A DNA stretch of 64,000 nt from Chelatococcus sambhunathii (GTDB taxonomy: Bacteria > Pseudomonadota > Alphaproteobacteria > Rhizobiales > Beijerinckiaceae), in NCBI RefSeq assembly GCF_001418005.1, contig NZ_LIOL01000004.1, forward strand, positions 310,001-374,000, given 5' to 3'. Shown in pieces: positions 19,996 through 29,944 of the stretch (position 1 is its first letter; the number at the start of each line of letters is the position of its first letter). The translations under genes and the position numbers were made by a program. The notes under the pieces are model-generated. The model was not told the DNA's origin. It made no database searches and worked only from the letters and a program-made list of their open reading frames with translations.

Positions 19996-20496
19996 TTAGT
20001 CGCGCGCCATCATGTCCCGGCCGTGGACCCGTACCGGGCGCACCAGCGGCTTGCCGGTCTTGCGCCGCACGAGGAAACGCGGCCGGCGGCCGTTCAACAG
20101 GCCGTGACGGCGGCGGATGCGGATCTGGCCGAGTTGCAGCCGCCCGATCTGCGGCCGCGGACAGACGATGACCCCATCCTCGCGCTCGAGCAGCAGCGGC
20201 AGACCCGAGGTCGCGGCGACGCTGCGCCAAACGGCGGCGATGTCGCCGTCATCCCACCGGCCGATGACAAGATCCCGCCGGCGGTCGTGGCCGACGAGGA
20301 CGAGTTCGAACATCTCGGCATTACCCTCCTCCGGCACGAAGCGCACCGCCACCCCCGCGAAGACACCCGCGGCAGCGGGGAGGATCGCCCGGACGCCAGG
20401 AAGTCTCATCACGATATCGTTGAAGGAAATGGCTTCGCCGGCGGCGGGTTGCCCATGGCAACCCGCCCCGGCGGCCGAGTTCTTGCCTGCCGCCAT
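19996..20496 (-). CDS. DUF6101-type protein of unknown function
   Basis: A 166-residue soluble protein, convergent with ubiA (8-base gap). Visible features are RLPGVRAILPAAAGVFAGVAVRF, DGDIAAVWRSVAATSGLPLLLE and a very basic C-terminus (LNGRRPRFLVRRKTGKPL). It resembles proteins annotated DUF6101 in Hyphomicrobiales; the function is unknown. ATG at 20494-20496 with AAGAGGCG upstream; a GTG 18 codons earlier is less likely. Confidence 0.65.
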   Translation of the reverse strand: MAAGKNSAAGAGCHGQPAAGEAISFNDIVMRLPGVRAILPAAAGVFAGVAVRFVPEEGNAEMFELVLVGHDRRRDLVIGRWDDGDIAAVWRSVAATSGLPLLLEREDGVIVCPRPQIGRLQLGQIRIRRRHGLLNGRRPRFLVRRKTGKPLVRPVRVHGRDMMARD

Positions 20497-20590
20497 GTCG
20501 ACGCCTCTTGTTCTGACGCTCCCGCGCGGCGCTCTCTTGGTCCGGAGCACTCGCGCCTTATGTCGTCACTATTGCGCACCCACGACCCCA

Positions 20591-20619
20591 AAGGCCTTAA
20601 CGGGTTGGGTTAAGGCCTT
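20591..20619. promoter_or_regulatory. Perfect palindrome in divergent intergenic region
   Basis: AAGGCCTTAA-N9-TTAAGGCCTT, a perfect 10-bp inverted repeat whose arms each contain the palindrome AAGGCCTT. It lies between the DUF6101 gene (start 20496) and the inositol-phosphatase-like gene (start 20792). It could be an operator for one or both promoters, or a strong hairpin. No regulator gene is adjacent. Confidence 0.5.
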
Positions 20620-20791
20620 CTTGCCGGCCCCGTTTCGGCGCGGATGCTCAACGAAACCTTTCCGCAACCGGAGGGCGCCCCGGCCCGGCATGCGCGCGTT
20701 TGCACCATCAAGTTGCCCGGCTATTGCAGCGGTCGCGGGGGGCCTTTACAAGACCGGCCATCCAGGAACGTCAAGAGAGCCTGCGGGGACG

Positions 20792-21613
20792 ATGCTCGCC
20801 TCCCATCCGGACATGGCTGCCAAGCTGCGCGTCCTCCTTCGCGAGACGGCGCGGGAGGCCGGCCTTGCGGCGCTCGCCTATTTCCGCGCCGGCCAAGCAA
20901 CGCGGGCCGACGTGTGGTCGAAGGCGGGCGGTTCGCCGGTGACGGAGGCGGACATTGCGCTCGACCGACTCATCGCCGAGCGGTTGCGCGACGCCATGCC
21001 GGAAGCCGGCTGGCTGTCGGAGGAGACTGCGGACGACCCGGCTCGGCTTTCGAAATCTTTGGTCTTCGTCGTCGACCCCATCGACGGCACGCGCGCCTTC
21101 ATGCAGGGCGGCTCGGACTGGGCGATCTCCATCGCCCTCCTCTGCGACGGCGCGCCGCTCGCCGCCATCCTGCACGCGCCGGCGCTCGGCGTGACCTACG
21201 AGGCCCAGCGCGGCCGGGGGGCGCTGCGCAACGGCGAGCCGTTGCCCTTGAGGGCAGCGGCCGCGTCAGCGCATGGGCCCATGCGCGTCGCCGGCCCGGC
21301 CATGCTCACCAAACGCCTGCTGCCCTCCTTCGGCGCCATCGACGTGGTGCCCAAGATCCCGTCGCTGGCACTTCGCCTCGCGCGGGTCGCGGACGGCACC
21401 CTCGACGTCAGCATCGCCTCCGCCAACGCCCACGACTGGGACATCGCGGCGAGCGATCTCATCCTGTCGGAAGTCGGTGCGGCGCTGACCGGCCTCTCGG
21501 GCGAGCGCCCCGGCTTCAACCGGCCGAGCCCGGTGCACAGCCCGCTCGTCGCCTCGCCCGGGGCGCTCCACCCGCGCGTGCTCGACGCGCTCGCGGAGGG
21601 GGCGACGGCGTGA
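20792..21613 (+). CDS. Inositol monophosphatase / CysQ-like family phosphatase
   Basis: A 273-residue member of the Li-sensitive Mg-dependent phosphatase family. Metal-binding motif A is VVDPIDGTRAFMQGGSDWAISIAL, preceded by the Glu in GWLSEETADD, and motif B is SANAHDWDIAASDLIL. Substrates in the family include myo-inositol phosphate and 3'-phosphoadenosine 5'-phosphate (CysQ); these cannot be separated here. It heads the plus-strand cluster with DUF4170, DUF374, waaA and lpxK. The ATG at 20792 has a weak GGGG upstream; an in-frame ATG at 20813 is possible. Confidence 0.88.
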   Translation: MLASHPDMAAKLRVLLRETAREAGLAALAYFRAGQATRADVWSKAGGSPVTEADIALDRLIAERLRDAMPEAGWLSEETADDPARLSKSLVFVVDPIDGTRAFMQGGSDWAISIALLCDGAPLAAILHAPALGVTYEAQRGRGALRNGEPLPLRAAAASAHGPMRVAGPAMLTKRLLPSFGAIDVVPKIPSLALRLARVADGTLDVSIASANAHDWDIAASDLILSEVGAALTGLSGERPGFNRPSPVHSPLVASPGALHPRVLDALAEGATA

Positions 21614-21663
21614 CGGTGGCACACCATTTGATCAACCTCGACCATCACGGGACCTGAGAGACC

Positions 21664-21909
21664 ATGAGCGAGACGGCACCGAACAAGCAGCTTCTGCACC
21701 TCGTCTTTGGCGGCGAGCTGGAAAGCCTCGAGGGCATCACGTTCCGCGATCTCGCCCATCTCGACATCGTCGGGATCTACCCGAACTACGCCAGCGCCCA
21801 CGCGGCCTGGAAAGCCAAGGCGCAAGCCACGGTGGACAACGCCCACATGCGTTATTTCATCGTCCACCTGCATCGCCTGCTCGACCCCGAAACCGGCAAG
21901 CCGGCCTGA
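21664..21909 (+). CDS. DUF4170 domain protein
   Basis: An 81-residue soluble protein: KQLLHLVFGGELESL, FRDLAHLDIVGIYPNYASAHAAWKAKAQATVDNAHMRYFIVHLHRLLDPE. This is the DUF4170 pattern, a small alphaproteobacterial family regularly found between the cysQ-like gene and lipid A genes. No catalytic motif is evident. It is probably in one operon with its neighbours (50 bases after one, 15 before the next). Confidence 0.85.
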   Translation: MSETAPNKQLLHLVFGGELESLEGITFRDLAHLDIVGIYPNYASAHAAWKAKAQATVDNAHMRYFIVHLHRLLDPETGKPA

Positions 21910-21924
21910 GACGGGCCGGGCGCC

Positions 21925-22650
21925 ATGGCGCTTCTCAAGCGGATCAGCCGGTCACGCCCGGTGCAGGCGGCCCTCGGGCGCCTGCTCGCCGGCTACCTGC
22001 GCCTCGTCGAGCGCACGAACCGCTTCGTCATGGAGCCGGCAGACATCTACGACCGCGTCGGGCCGCAGATGCCCGTCATTGTCGCCATGTGGCACGGACA
22101 GCACTTCATGGTGTCCTTCGCCCGCCGGCCGCAGGACCGCGCGGCCGCGCTCGTCTCGCGCCACGGCGACGGCGAGTTCAATGCCATCGCCCTCAGCCAC
22201 CTGGGCATCCGCGCCATTCGCGGCTCCGGCGCACGCGGCAGCAAGGTGCGCGAGAAGGGCGGCGCCGCCGCGGTGCGCCACCTCCTGCGCGCCCTCAAGG
22301 ACGGCGAGATGGTGGTGATGACCGCGGACGTGCCGAAGGTGTCGCGCATCTGCGGCGAAGGCATCATCCTGCTCGCCAAGCTGTCCGGCCGGCCGGTGGT
22401 GCCGGTCGCCGTTGTCACCAGCCGCCGCATCGACTTCAACAGCTGGGACCACGCCTCCATCGGCCTGCCCTTCGGGCGCGGGGCTATTGTCATCGGCGAG
22501 CCAATCCACGTCGCGGCCGAAGCCGACCCTGGCGCCATGGAGGACGCGCGGCTTGCGGTCGAGCGCAGCCTCGATGCCGTTCACGCCCGCGCCTACGCCC
22601 TCGTCGGCGACCGCGATCCGGGCGCCAAGCCGGCGGAGGCACCCCGATGA
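21925..22650 (+). CDS. DUF374 / lysophospholipid acyltransferase-like protein
   Basis: A 241-residue protein of the DUF374 family, related to LPLAT acyltransferases. MWHGQHFMVSFARR resembles the acceptor-binding catalytic block, followed by VSRHGDGEFNAIALSHLGIRAIRGSGARGS and a DVPKVSRICGEGIILLAKLSGRPVVPVAV segment. The position just before waaA and lpxK suggests a role in lipid A or outer-membrane lipid synthesis; the acyl donor and acceptor are unknown. The ATG at 21925 is 15 bases after the DUF4170 stop. Confidence 0.82.
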   Translation: MALLKRISRSRPVQAALGRLLAGYLRLVERTNRFVMEPADIYDRVGPQMPVIVAMWHGQHFMVSFARRPQDRAAALVSRHGDGEFNAIALSHLGIRAIRGSGARGSKVREKGGAAAVRHLLRALKDGEMVVMTADVPKVSRICGEGIILLAKLSGRPVVPVAVVTSRRIDFNSWDHASIGLPFGRGAIVIGEPIHVAAEADPGAMEDARLAVERSLDAVHARAYALVGDRDPGAKPAEAPR

Positions 22651-22804
22651 CGGCGTTGTCCACGGTATGGCGCTGCTCCAGCCCTGCAGCGTGTACGCGG
22701 CTTACGATCCTGCCGCCGGCGAGCGTCGAAATGCCATGTTCGCAGGATGGCAATGGCGTCGGCGACTGTTGGTCGCCGCGGGAGCCACAAGGATGGGCGG
22801 CCGC

Positions 22805-24088
22805 ATGACGCTGCCTCTGACACTCTACCGTATCGGCATGACGCTGCTGGAGCCCGCGGCCGCCAGCCTGCTCGTCTCGCGCCGCAAGAAGGGCAAGGAG
22901 GATCCCGAGCGCATGGGCGAGCGCCGGGGCCTCGCGGGGCGTGCCCGGCCGGCCGGGCGCCTTGCCTGGGTGCACGGTGCGAGCGTGGGCGAGGTCGTCT
23001 CGCTGATGCCAATCGTGGAGCGGCTGACGCGGCGCGGCTTCCGCGTTCTCGTCACCTCCGGCACACTCACATCGGCGGCCGTGCTCGCCCAGCGCCTGCC
23101 GCCGGGCGCGGCGCACCAGTTCATGCCGCTCGACGTGCCGCGCTATCTGCGCCGCTTCCTTGACCACTGGCTGCCGGACCTCGTGCTCTTCGCCGAATCC
23201 GAGATCTGGCCGAATGCGGTCTTCGCGGTGCGCGCGCGCGGCATTCCGCTCCTCCTCGTCAACGCGCGCATGTCCGAGCGCTCTTTCCGCCGCTGGCGGC
23301 AGGCGCCGAAGAGCGCGCGGACGCTGCTCGAGCAGTTCGACCTGTGCCTTGCCCAGTCGCAGGCGGACGGCGAACGGCTGGCGCGCCTCGGCGCGCCCCG
23401 CGTCGGCATCGCCGGCAATCTCAAGTTCGACGTGCCCGCGCCGCCGGCCGACGCGCGCACCGTCGCGAGCCTCTCCGGCATCATCGCCGGGCGGCCGGTC
23501 TGGGTCGCGGCGAGCACGCACGGAGGCGAGGAGGAGATCATCTCGCTCGTCCACCGCGCGCTCATGCAGCGGCGGCCCGGCCTCCTCACCATCATCGCGC
23601 CGCGCCATCCCGAGCGCGGCGAGGCCGTCGCCGATATCGCCCACCGCGCGGGGCTCAACGTCGCCCTGCGTTCCGAGGGCGCCCTGCCGGAGCGGGACGT
23701 CGACGTCTATGTCGCCGACACCATCGGCGAGCTCGGGCTCTTCTACCGCCTCGCGCCCATCGCCTTCATCGGTCGCTCGCTGGTGCCGCTCGGAGGGCAG
23801 AACCCGATCGAGCCGGCAAAGCTCGGTGCGGCGATCCTGCACGGGCCGCACGTCTACAATTTCGCCGACATCTATGCGGCGATCGACCGTGCGCACGGCG
23901 CCCTGCCCGTGGCCGACGCCGAGAGTCTCGCCCAGGCGCTCGCCATGCTGCTCAAGGACACGGCGCGCACCCGAGCCATGGCGCGCGCCGCGGCGCAGAC
24001 CGTCGAGAGTCTCGGCGGCGCCCTGGAGCGCACGATGCGGGCCATCGAGCCCTATATCCTGCACATGGACCTTCGCCACAACGGCTGA
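22805..24088 (+). CDS. waaA: 3-deoxy-D-manno-octulosonic acid (Kdo) transferase
   Basis: A 427-residue membrane-associated glycosyltransferase (GT30) that transfers Kdo from CMP-Kdo to lipid IVA. The N-terminal membrane helix begins LTLYRIGMTLLEPAAASLL. The catalytic Glu lies in VHGASVGEVVSLMP, and the nucleotide-binding part includes FAESEIWPNAV and FIGRSLVPLGGQNPIEPAKLGAAILHGPHV. The start ATG at 22805 fits the family; an in-frame ATG at 22793 would add four residues. It is followed by lpxK, as is usual in this order. Confidence 0.95.
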   Translation: MTLPLTLYRIGMTLLEPAAASLLVSRRKKGKEDPERMGERRGLAGRARPAGRLAWVHGASVGEVVSLMPIVERLTRRGFRVLVTSGTLTSAAVLAQRLPPGAAHQFMPLDVPRYLRRFLDHWLPDLVLFAESEIWPNAVFAVRARGIPLLLVNARMSERSFRRWRQAPKSARTLLEQFDLCLAQSQADGERLARLGAPRVGIAGNLKFDVPAPPADARTVASLSGIIAGRPVWVAASTHGGEEEIISLVHRALMQRRPGLLTIIAPRHPERGEAVADIAHRAGLNVALRSEGALPERDVDVYVADTIGELGLFYRLAPIAFIGRSLVPLGGQNPIEPAKLGAAILHGPHVYNFADIYAAIDRAHGALPVADAESLAQALAMLLKDTARTRAMARAAAQTVESLGGALERTMRAIEPYILHMDLRHNG

Positions 24089-24162
24089 CCCGCACCCGTT
24101 CCTCCCTTGCGCCGCCGTGATCGAAGGGCAATCCTGCACCGAGCGGAATCGCGGGGGAGGCA

Positions 24163-25185
24163 ATGAAGGCACCGGCATTCTGGTGGCAGGCGCGCCCGTC
24201 GTTCGCGGCATGGGCCCTGAGCCCGCTCGGCACGCTCTACGGGGCTGTCACGGTGCGCCGCATGGCGCAGGAGGGCGAGCCGGCACCCCTGCCCGTCATC
24301 TGCATCGGCAATTTCACGGCCGGCGGCGCCGGCAAGACGCCGAGTGCCATCACCATCGCCCGTATCCTCGCCGGGCTCGGCGAGCACCCGGCCTTCCTCA
24401 CGCGCGGCTATGGCGGCAGCCTGACGGGACCGGTCGCCGTCGCCCCCACGCACACGGCCGCCGAGGTCGGCGACGAGCCGCTGCTGCTGGCGCGCCATTT
24501 CGTCACCATCGTCGCCGCCGACAGGCCGGCCGGCGCGCAGGAGGCGGACAGGCGCGGCGCGACGGTGGTCGTCATGGACGACGGGCTGCAGAACCCGTCC
24601 CTCGCCAAGGATCTGACCTTCGCGGTGGTCGATGCCGCCTTCGGTCTCGGCAACGGGCTGTGCGTGCCGGCCGGGCCGATGCGGGCGCCGCTCGACCGCC
24701 AGCTCGCCCATGCCCACGCCGTCATCCTGATCGGCGCGGGGGAGCGGGGCGTCAGGATCGCGCGGGCCGCGGCCGCGCGCGGGCGGCCGGTCCTGCGCGC
24801 CCACATGGTGCCGGATCCGGCGGTCGCGGCGAGCCTCGCCGGCCGGCGCGTCCTCGCTTTCGCCGGCATCGGCATGCCGGAAAAATTCTTCGCTACCCTG
24901 CGCGGCCTCGGCGCCGACGTCGCCGTGGAACGCGCCTTCGCGGACCATCAGCCCTTCGATGTCGCGACTGTCGAGGCGCTCGTCCGGGAAGCGGAGGCCA
25001 AGGGGCTGATGCCCATCACCACGGAGAAGGATGCCGTCCGGCTCATGGGGATCGCCGGCCGGACCGAGGTCCTGTCACGGATCGGCACCTTGCCGGTTAC
25101 GCTACAATTCGAGGCGCCGGACGAGGTGGCGCAACTGCTGCAGGCGGCGATCAGCCACTGGCGCGCGCAACAGGACGGTACCTAA
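24163..25185 (+). CDS. lpxK: Tetraacyldisaccharide 4'-kinase
   Basis: A 340-residue inner-membrane-associated kinase that phosphorylates the 4' position of lipid A disaccharide. The Walker A is GNFTAGGAGKTPSAI; family stretches FLTRGYGGSL, GDEPLLLAR, VVMDDGLQNPSL and LGNGLCVPAGPMRAPL follow. The N-terminal hydrophobic part is APAFWWQARPSFAAWALSPLG. Good GGGGGAGG ribosome site. It converges with DUF2093, leaving only 3 bases between stops. Confidence 0.95.
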   Translation: MKAPAFWWQARPSFAAWALSPLGTLYGAVTVRRMAQEGEPAPLPVICIGNFTAGGAGKTPSAITIARILAGLGEHPAFLTRGYGGSLTGPVAVAPTHTAAEVGDEPLLLARHFVTIVAADRPAGAQEADRRGATVVVMDDGLQNPSLAKDLTFAVVDAAFGLGNGLCVPAGPMRAPLDRQLAHAHAVILIGAGERGVRIARAAAARGRPVLRAHMVPDPAVAASLAGRRVLAFAGIGMPEKFFATLRGLGADVAVERAFADHQPFDVATVEALVREAEAKGLMPITTEKDAVRLMGIAGRTEVLSRIGTLPVTLQFEAPDEVAQLLQAAISHWRAQQDGT

Positions 25186-25188
25186 CGT

Positions 25189-25413
25189 TCAGCCGCGCTC
25201 CGGACCTTTCTGGATGCGCTGCAGCACCGCCTCAGGCGAGGCATAGGCCTCCTGCAGGTCGACGCTCCAGTAGCGCAATTCGTCAAGCGGTATGGGCTTG
25301 CCCGTCACGGCGCAGCGCACGAAGGCGCCGGGGCGCAACACGCGAAAGTCGGCGTCGAGATACTGCACGACGGCTTCACCGCCCATGGGCAGGCGCGGAT
25401 CGTGGCGGTTCAT
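25189..25413 (-). CDS. DUF2093 domain protein
   Basis: A 74-residue protein: RLPMGGEAVVQYLDADFRVLRPGAFVRCAVTGKPIPLDELRYWSVDLQEAY. This is the DUF2093 pattern, a small alphaproteobacterial family commonly next to xseA. Two cysteine/histidine positions do not suggest a zinc site. ATG at 25411-25413 with AAGGTGAG upstream; an ATG at 25455 would give 88 residues. Confidence 0.85.
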   Translation of the reverse strand: MNRHDPRLPMGGEAVVQYLDADFRVLRPGAFVRCAVTGKPIPLDELRYWSVDLQEAYASPEAVLQRIQKGPERG

Positions 25414-25503
25414 GGCACTCACCTTGTTGCGGGGCGCTGCCCCTCTTTCCGTCATTAAGGACAGAACGGACCGGGTTCAAGGCGAAGCGGCCAGGATCGC
25501 ATC

Positions 25504-27099
25504 TCACGGATCGAACAGCGAAGCCTGGCGTGCCGCCGGAATGGCACCTTCGCGCGCCTTGCCCCGCGGGCGGGATGCCGTGCGCGCCGGAGCGGCGCCC
25601 TCTTCGTCCGCGATGGTGGCGCGCCGTTCGCCATCGGCGAGCTGCAGGCTGACGGCCATCCCCTCCGACAGATCGGCAACCGAGCGGACGGGCCGGCGCG
25701 CGTTGTCCAGCACGACCGCATAGCCGCGGGCGAGCACGCCCTTGTGGCTGAGGCTTTCCAGCAGCTTCCAGCAGGCCTGCAGGCGCTCGCGCCGCTGCAC
25801 CAGCGACGCCTCGTAGCAGCGCCGCGCCCTGATGCCGGCGAGGGCGAGGCGCTCGCTGGCATTGCCCCAGCGCTCCTTCACCGGGCGGAAGGCGAGCCGC
25901 GAAGCGGACCGCTCGAAGGCGCCGCGCCGCCGCAGGGTATTGGCGGCGAGCCCCGCAACAAGCCGCCGCTCGAGGCCCTGCAGCACCGCCGAACGCTCCG
26001 CAAGGCGCGCCTGCGGCGACAGGCGGGCGAGGCGCTGGGCGAGGCGGTTGAGCTCGACCTCGTGCCGGCGGGCATTGGCGTTGAGGCCATGGCGCAGGCG
26101 GCCGGCGGCGAGATCGAGCCGCTGACGAGCACTCGCCGTCAGGTCCTCGGCCCGCGGCAGGGCACGCGCCAGGGCGCGCACGTCGGCCCGGCGCCTCTCC
26201 AGGAGCCGGTGCATGGCGCCGAGGTGGCGGCGCGCCAGCGTGTCGACCTGCGCGATGAGTTCGGACCGCACCGGCACGACCTTCTCGGCCGCGCCGGTCG
26301 GGGTCGGCGCGCGCAGATCGGCGGCAAGATCGATCAGCGTCCAGTCCGTTTCGTGGCCGACGGCCGAGACGAGCGGAATGTCGCTTTCCGCCGCCGCGCG
26401 CACGACCACTTCCTCGTTGAAGCTCCAGAGGTCCTCGAGCGAGCCGCCACCGCGCGCGACGATGATGACATCCGGCCGCGGCACCGCGTCGCCCGGGCCG
26501 ATGGTGTTGAAGCCGCGAATCGCGGCCGCGACCTCGGCCGCGCTCGTCTCGCCCTGCACGCGCACGGGCCAGACGAGCACGTGGCGGGGAAAGCGGTCGG
26601 CGAGGCGGTGCAGGATGTCGCGGATGACGGCACCGGTCGGCGAGGTCACGACGCCGACGACCTCCGGCAGATAGGGCAGCACCTGCTTGCGCCGCTCGTC
26701 GAACAGCCCCTCGGCCGCGAGCTTGCGGCGCCGCTCCTCGAGGATGGCCATGAGCGCGCCGACGCCGGCCGGCTCGATGGTCTCGACGACGATCTGATAT
26801 TTCGACGAGCCGGGGAAGGTGGTGATGCGCCCCGTCACCACCACCTCGAGCCCCTCCTGGGGCTTGACCTTGAGGCGGCTGAACACGCCTTTCCAGATCA
26901 CCGCGTCGATGCGCGCGCCCTCGTCCTTCAGCGAGAAATAGCAGTGGCCGGACGAATGCGGGCCGCGGTAGCCCGACACCTCGGCGCGCAGGCGCACGAA
27001 GCCGAAGGCGTCCTCGAGGGTACGCTTCAGCGCGCCGGACAGGGTGGAGACCGTCCATTCCTGCACGTTGGAGGGGTGATTCGGATCCGGCTGATTCAT
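25504..27099 (-). CDS. xseA: Exodeoxyribonuclease VII large subunit
   Basis: A 531-residue subunit of the single-strand exonuclease ExoVII. The OB-fold DNA-binding domain is at about residues 15-110 ([26 protein letters not shown]), then the catalytic domain ([58 protein letters not shown]), then a long helical coiled coil. The C-terminus extends past the usual GYAVV motif with a basic tail ending QASLFDP. The ATG at 27097-27099 was chosen by family N-terminus; upstream in-frame starts add unlikely sequence. The small subunit xseB is not in this window. Confidence 0.95.
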   Translation of the reverse strand: MNQPDPNHPSNVQEWTVSTLSGALKRTLEDAFGFVRLRAEVSGYRGPHSSGHCYFSLKDEGARIDAVIWKGVFSRLKVKPQEGLEVVVTGRITTFPGSSKYQIVVETIEPAGVGALMAILEERRRKLAAEGLFDERRKQVLPYLPEVVGVVTSPTGAVIRDILHRLADRFPRHVLVWPVRVQGETSAAEVAAAIRGFNTIGPGDAVPRPDVIIVARGGGSLEDLWSFNEEVVVRAAAESDIPLVSAVGHETDWTLIDLAADLRAPTPTGAAEKVVPVRSELIAQVDTLARRHLGAMHRLLERRRADVRALARALPRAEDLTASARQRLDLAAGRLRHGLNANARRHEVELNRLAQRLARLSPQARLAERSAVLQGLERRLVAGLAANTLRRRGAFERSASRLAFRPVKERWGNASERLALAGIRARRCYEASLVQRRERLQACWKLLESLSHKGVLARGYAVVLDNARRPVRSVADLSEGMAVSLQLADGERRATIADEEGAAPARTASRPRGKAREGAIPAARQASLFDP

Positions 27100-27241
27100 G
27101 GGCGGCAGGATAGGCGTTCGTGCCGCAAAGTGAAACGCCGCGCCGGCGGCCGTCCCCCGCGTGGCTGCCTTCAGCGTCGGCACTCTCCCGGTTGACAGGG
27201 CGCACGCGACGCCGGTTTGCTGCTGCCGGAGGATGAGCGAC

Positions 27242-27538
27242 ATGAGCGACGACACGACCGCGCCCGCGAAGCCACGCATCGTCATCACCTATTGCACCCA
27301 GTGCAATTGGTTGCTGCGCGCCGGCTGGATGGCGCAGGAACTCCTGTCCACCTTCGCCGCCGACCTCGGCGAGGTGGCGCTCGTTCCCGGCACGGGGGGC
27401 CTCTTCCACATCACCTACGACGGCGAGACCATCTGGGAGCGCAAGCGCGACGGCGGCTTCCCCGACGTGAAGACGCTGAAACAACGCGTGCGCGACAGGC
27501 TCGCCCCGCAGCGCCATCTCGGCCACATCGACCGCTGA
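27242..27538 (+). CDS. SelT/SelW/SelH (Rdx) family protein with CxxC
   Basis: A 98-residue thioredoxin-like-fold protein. The redox motif is [11 protein letters not shown] (C18, C21), the cysteine version of the eukaryotic selenoprotein W CxxU, followed by [36 protein letters not shown] and [11 protein letters not shown]. The family is thought to act in thiol redox reactions; partners are unknown. The ATG at 27242 is nine bases after GGAGG; an ATG at 27233 abuts the GGAGG and is less likely. Divergent from xseA. Confidence 0.88.
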   Translation: MSDDTTAPAKPRIVITYCTQCNWLLRAGWMAQELLSTFAADLGEVALVPGTGGLFHITYDGETIWERKRDGGFPDVKTLKQRVRDRLAPQRHLGHIDR

Positions 27539-27657
27539 GGCGCCTCGCCGGTTCCGTGCCTGCGCGGCCGGATGCCCGGCAACGGGGCATTGCCATGGGC
27601 CGCCGCAGCCGGTAGGAGGCGCGGCAAGATCAATCGGCGCCAAGCAGGGGCGAACCC

Positions 27658-28938
27658 ATGAACCTCCTCCTCATCGGATCGGGCGGGCGCGAGCACGCGC
27701 TCGCATGGAAGCTCTCGGCAAGCCCGCTCTGCGACCAGCTCTTCGTCGCGCCCGGCAACCCGGGCACGGCCACCTGCGGCGAGAATGTCGCGCTCGACGT
27801 GGCCGATCACGCCGCCGTCGTCGCCTTCTGCCACGACAAGGCCATCGATCTCGTCGTCGTCGGCCCGGAAGCGCCGCTCGTCGCAGGGCTCGTCGACGAT
27901 CTCGCGGCTGCCGGCATCAAGGCCTTCGGCCCGCGCAAGGCGGCTGCCCGGCTCGAAGGCTCCAAGGCCTTCACCAAGGAGCTGTGCCGCGAATTCGGCA
28001 TCCCGACCGCGGCTTTCGCCCGCTTCACGGACGAGGCCACCGCCCGCGCCCATGTGCGCGAGACGGGGGCGCCGATCGTAGTGAAGGCGGACGGGCTCGC
28101 TGCCGGCAAGGGCGTCGTGGTCGCCGAGACGGTGGAGGAGGCCGAGGAGGCCATTGCCATGATGTTCGCCGGTGGGCTCGGCGCCGCCGGCGCGGAGGTC
28201 GTCATCGAGGAATGCATGGTCGGCGAGGAGGCGAGCTTCTTCGCCATCGCCGACGGCAGGACCGCGATCCCGCTCGCCTCCGCCCAAGACCACAAGCGCG
28301 TCTTCGACGGCGACCGCGGCCCGAATACTGGCGGCATGGGCGCCTATTCGCCTGCGCCGGTGATGACGCCGGCCCTCGAACGGGAGGTGATGGAGCGCAT
28401 CATCCTGCCGACCGTCGCCGGCCTCGCCGCGCGCGGCACGCCTTATGTCGGCGTGCTCTATGCCGGGCTGATGATCACCGCCGAGGGGCCGAAGCTCATA
28501 GAATACAATGCCCGCTTCGGCGATCCCGAATGCCAGGTGCTGATGCCGCGCATGAAGAGCGACCTCGTGCCCGTACTGCTCGCCGCCTGCGACGGCGTGC
28601 TCGCCGACGTCGACGTGCGCTGGTGGGACGAGGTGGCGCTCACCGTGGTCATGGCCGCGAGGGGCTATCCCGGCACCGCCGAGAAGGGTTCCGTCATCCG
28701 CGGCCTCACCGAGGCCGAGGCGCTCGAGGACGTCCTCGTCTTCCACGCCGGCACGAAGGACGACGGCGGCCGGATCGTCGCCAATGGCGGGCGCGTGCTC
28801 AATGTCACGGCGACGGGCCGTACGGTGAAGGAGGCCAAGGCCCGCGCCTACGAGGCAGTTTCACGCATCGACTGGCCGGAAGGCTTCTGTCGCTCGGACA
28901 TCGGCTGGCGGGCCGTGGCGCGCGAAGAGGAGGCGTGA
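27658..28938 (+). CDS. purD: Phosphoribosylamine-glycine ligase
   Basis: A 426-residue ATP-grasp enzyme of purine synthesis that joins glycine to phosphoribosylamine. [19 protein letters not shown] is the N-domain signature; ATP-grasp parts include [43 protein letters not shown] and [17 protein letters not shown]. Length is typical. Confidence 0.97.
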   Translation: MNLLLIGSGGREHALAWKLSASPLCDQLFVAPGNPGTATCGENVALDVADHAAVVAFCHDKAIDLVVVGPEAPLVAGLVDDLAAAGIKAFGPRKAAARLEGSKAFTKELCREFGIPTAAFARFTDEATARAHVRETGAPIVVKADGLAAGKGVVVAETVEEAEEAIAMMFAGGLGAAGAEVVIEECMVGEEASFFAIADGRTAIPLASAQDHKRVFDGDRGPNTGGMGAYSPAPVMTPALEREVMERIILPTVAGLAARGTPYVGVLYAGLMITAEGPKLIEYNARFGDPECQVLMPRMKSDLVPVLLAACDGVLADVDVRWWDEVALTVVMAARGYPGTAEKGSVIRGLTEAEALEDVLVFHAGTKDDGGRIVANGGRVLNVTATGRTVKEAKARAYEAVSRIDWPEGFCRSDIGWRAVAREEEA

Positions 28939-29035
28939 GGGCGCCATCCTGTCGGCACACGGCGACATCGCCTGAATGCCGTTTCTCTCCCCGTGCGGTG
29001 CGGCCTATAACCGATCGTGTGACAGGAGACTCGTC

Positions 29036-29944
29036 ATGCCCGATCTCGCCGACCTCTTTCCCGGCTTCCAATCGCACTGGATCGACACCGAGGCGGGGCG
29101 CATTTTCGCGCGCTCCGGCGGCTCGGGGCCGCCGCTCGTGCTGGTGCACGGCTTTCCGCAGACGCATGTCGCCTATCATCGCATCGCGCCCAAGCTCGCC
29201 AAGCACTTTTCCGTGGTGCTGATGGACATGCGCGGCTACGGCTGGTCCTCGGCACCGAAGGGCGACGGCGGCCGCGAAACCTATACCAAGCGGGCCATGG
29301 GCCGCGATGTCGTCGCCGTCATGGAGGCGCTCGGCCACGTGCGCTTCTCCTTCGCCGGGCATGACCGCGGCGCGCGCGTCGGCTATCGGCTGGCGCTCGA
29401 CGAGCCGGGCCGGCTCGACAAGCTGGTGCTGCTCGACATCCTGCCCACCTTCCATGTCTGGAAGCTGATCGAGGCCGGCAAGAGCCCGGCCGCGCACTGG
29501 GAGTTCCTCGCCCGCCCGGCGCCGGAGCCGGAAACCGCCATCGGCAAGGATCCCCTGCCCTATTTCGAGGATCTGCTGGTCCGCTGGTCGAAGACCAAGG
29601 ACCTCAAGGGCTTCGATCCCCGGGCGCTCGCCCACTACCGCGCCAACTGGAACGAGCCGACCCGCATCCACGCCTTCTGCGAGGACTATCGCGCCGGCAG
29701 GACGACGGACGTTGCGCAGGACGAGGCCGACCTTGCGGCGGGCCGGACCATCACCGTGCCCACCCAGCTCATCTGGGGCGAGTTCTATCTCGTCACCACG
29801 GACAAGAGCCCGCTCGACGTCTGGCGCGAGACCTTCGCACCAAAGGCCGTCGGCACCAAGGTCAACGCCGCCCATTTCGTGGCCGAGGAGGCGCCGGACG
29901 AGGTGCTCGCGGCGATGATCCCCTTCCTCGAGGGCAAGGCATGA
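29036..29944 (+). CDS. Alpha/beta hydrolase, fluoroacetate/haloacetate dehalogenase-like
   Basis: A 302-residue alpha/beta-hydrolase. HGFPQTH forms the oxyanion region, GHDRGARVGYR carries the nucleophile D110 with R111 and R114, D134 sits in LLDILPTF, H154-W155 in AAHWEFLA, W184, Y218 in CEDYRAG, and H280 in AAHFVAEE. This order matches, within one residue, the catalytic and fluoride-binding set I recall for fluoroacetate dehalogenase RPA1163, so hydrolytic dehalogenation of haloacetates is plausible. Related epoxide hydrolases lack the second arginine and the His-Trp-Tyr set. CAGGAGA precedes the ATG. Its stop overlaps the acetyltransferase start. Confidence 0.8.
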   Translation: MPDLADLFPGFQSHWIDTEAGRIFARSGGSGPPLVLVHGFPQTHVAYHRIAPKLAKHFSVVLMDMRGYGWSSAPKGDGGRETYTKRAMGRDVVAVMEALGHVRFSFAGHDRGARVGYRLALDEPGRLDKLVLLDILPTFHVWKLIEAGKSPAAHWEFLARPAPEPETAIGKDPLPYFEDLLVRWSKTKDLKGFDPRALAHYRANWNEPTRIHAFCEDYRAGRTTDVAQDEADLAAGRTITVPTQLIWGEFYLVTTDKSPLDVWRETFAPKAVGTKVNAAHFVAEEAPDEVLAAMIPFLEGKA

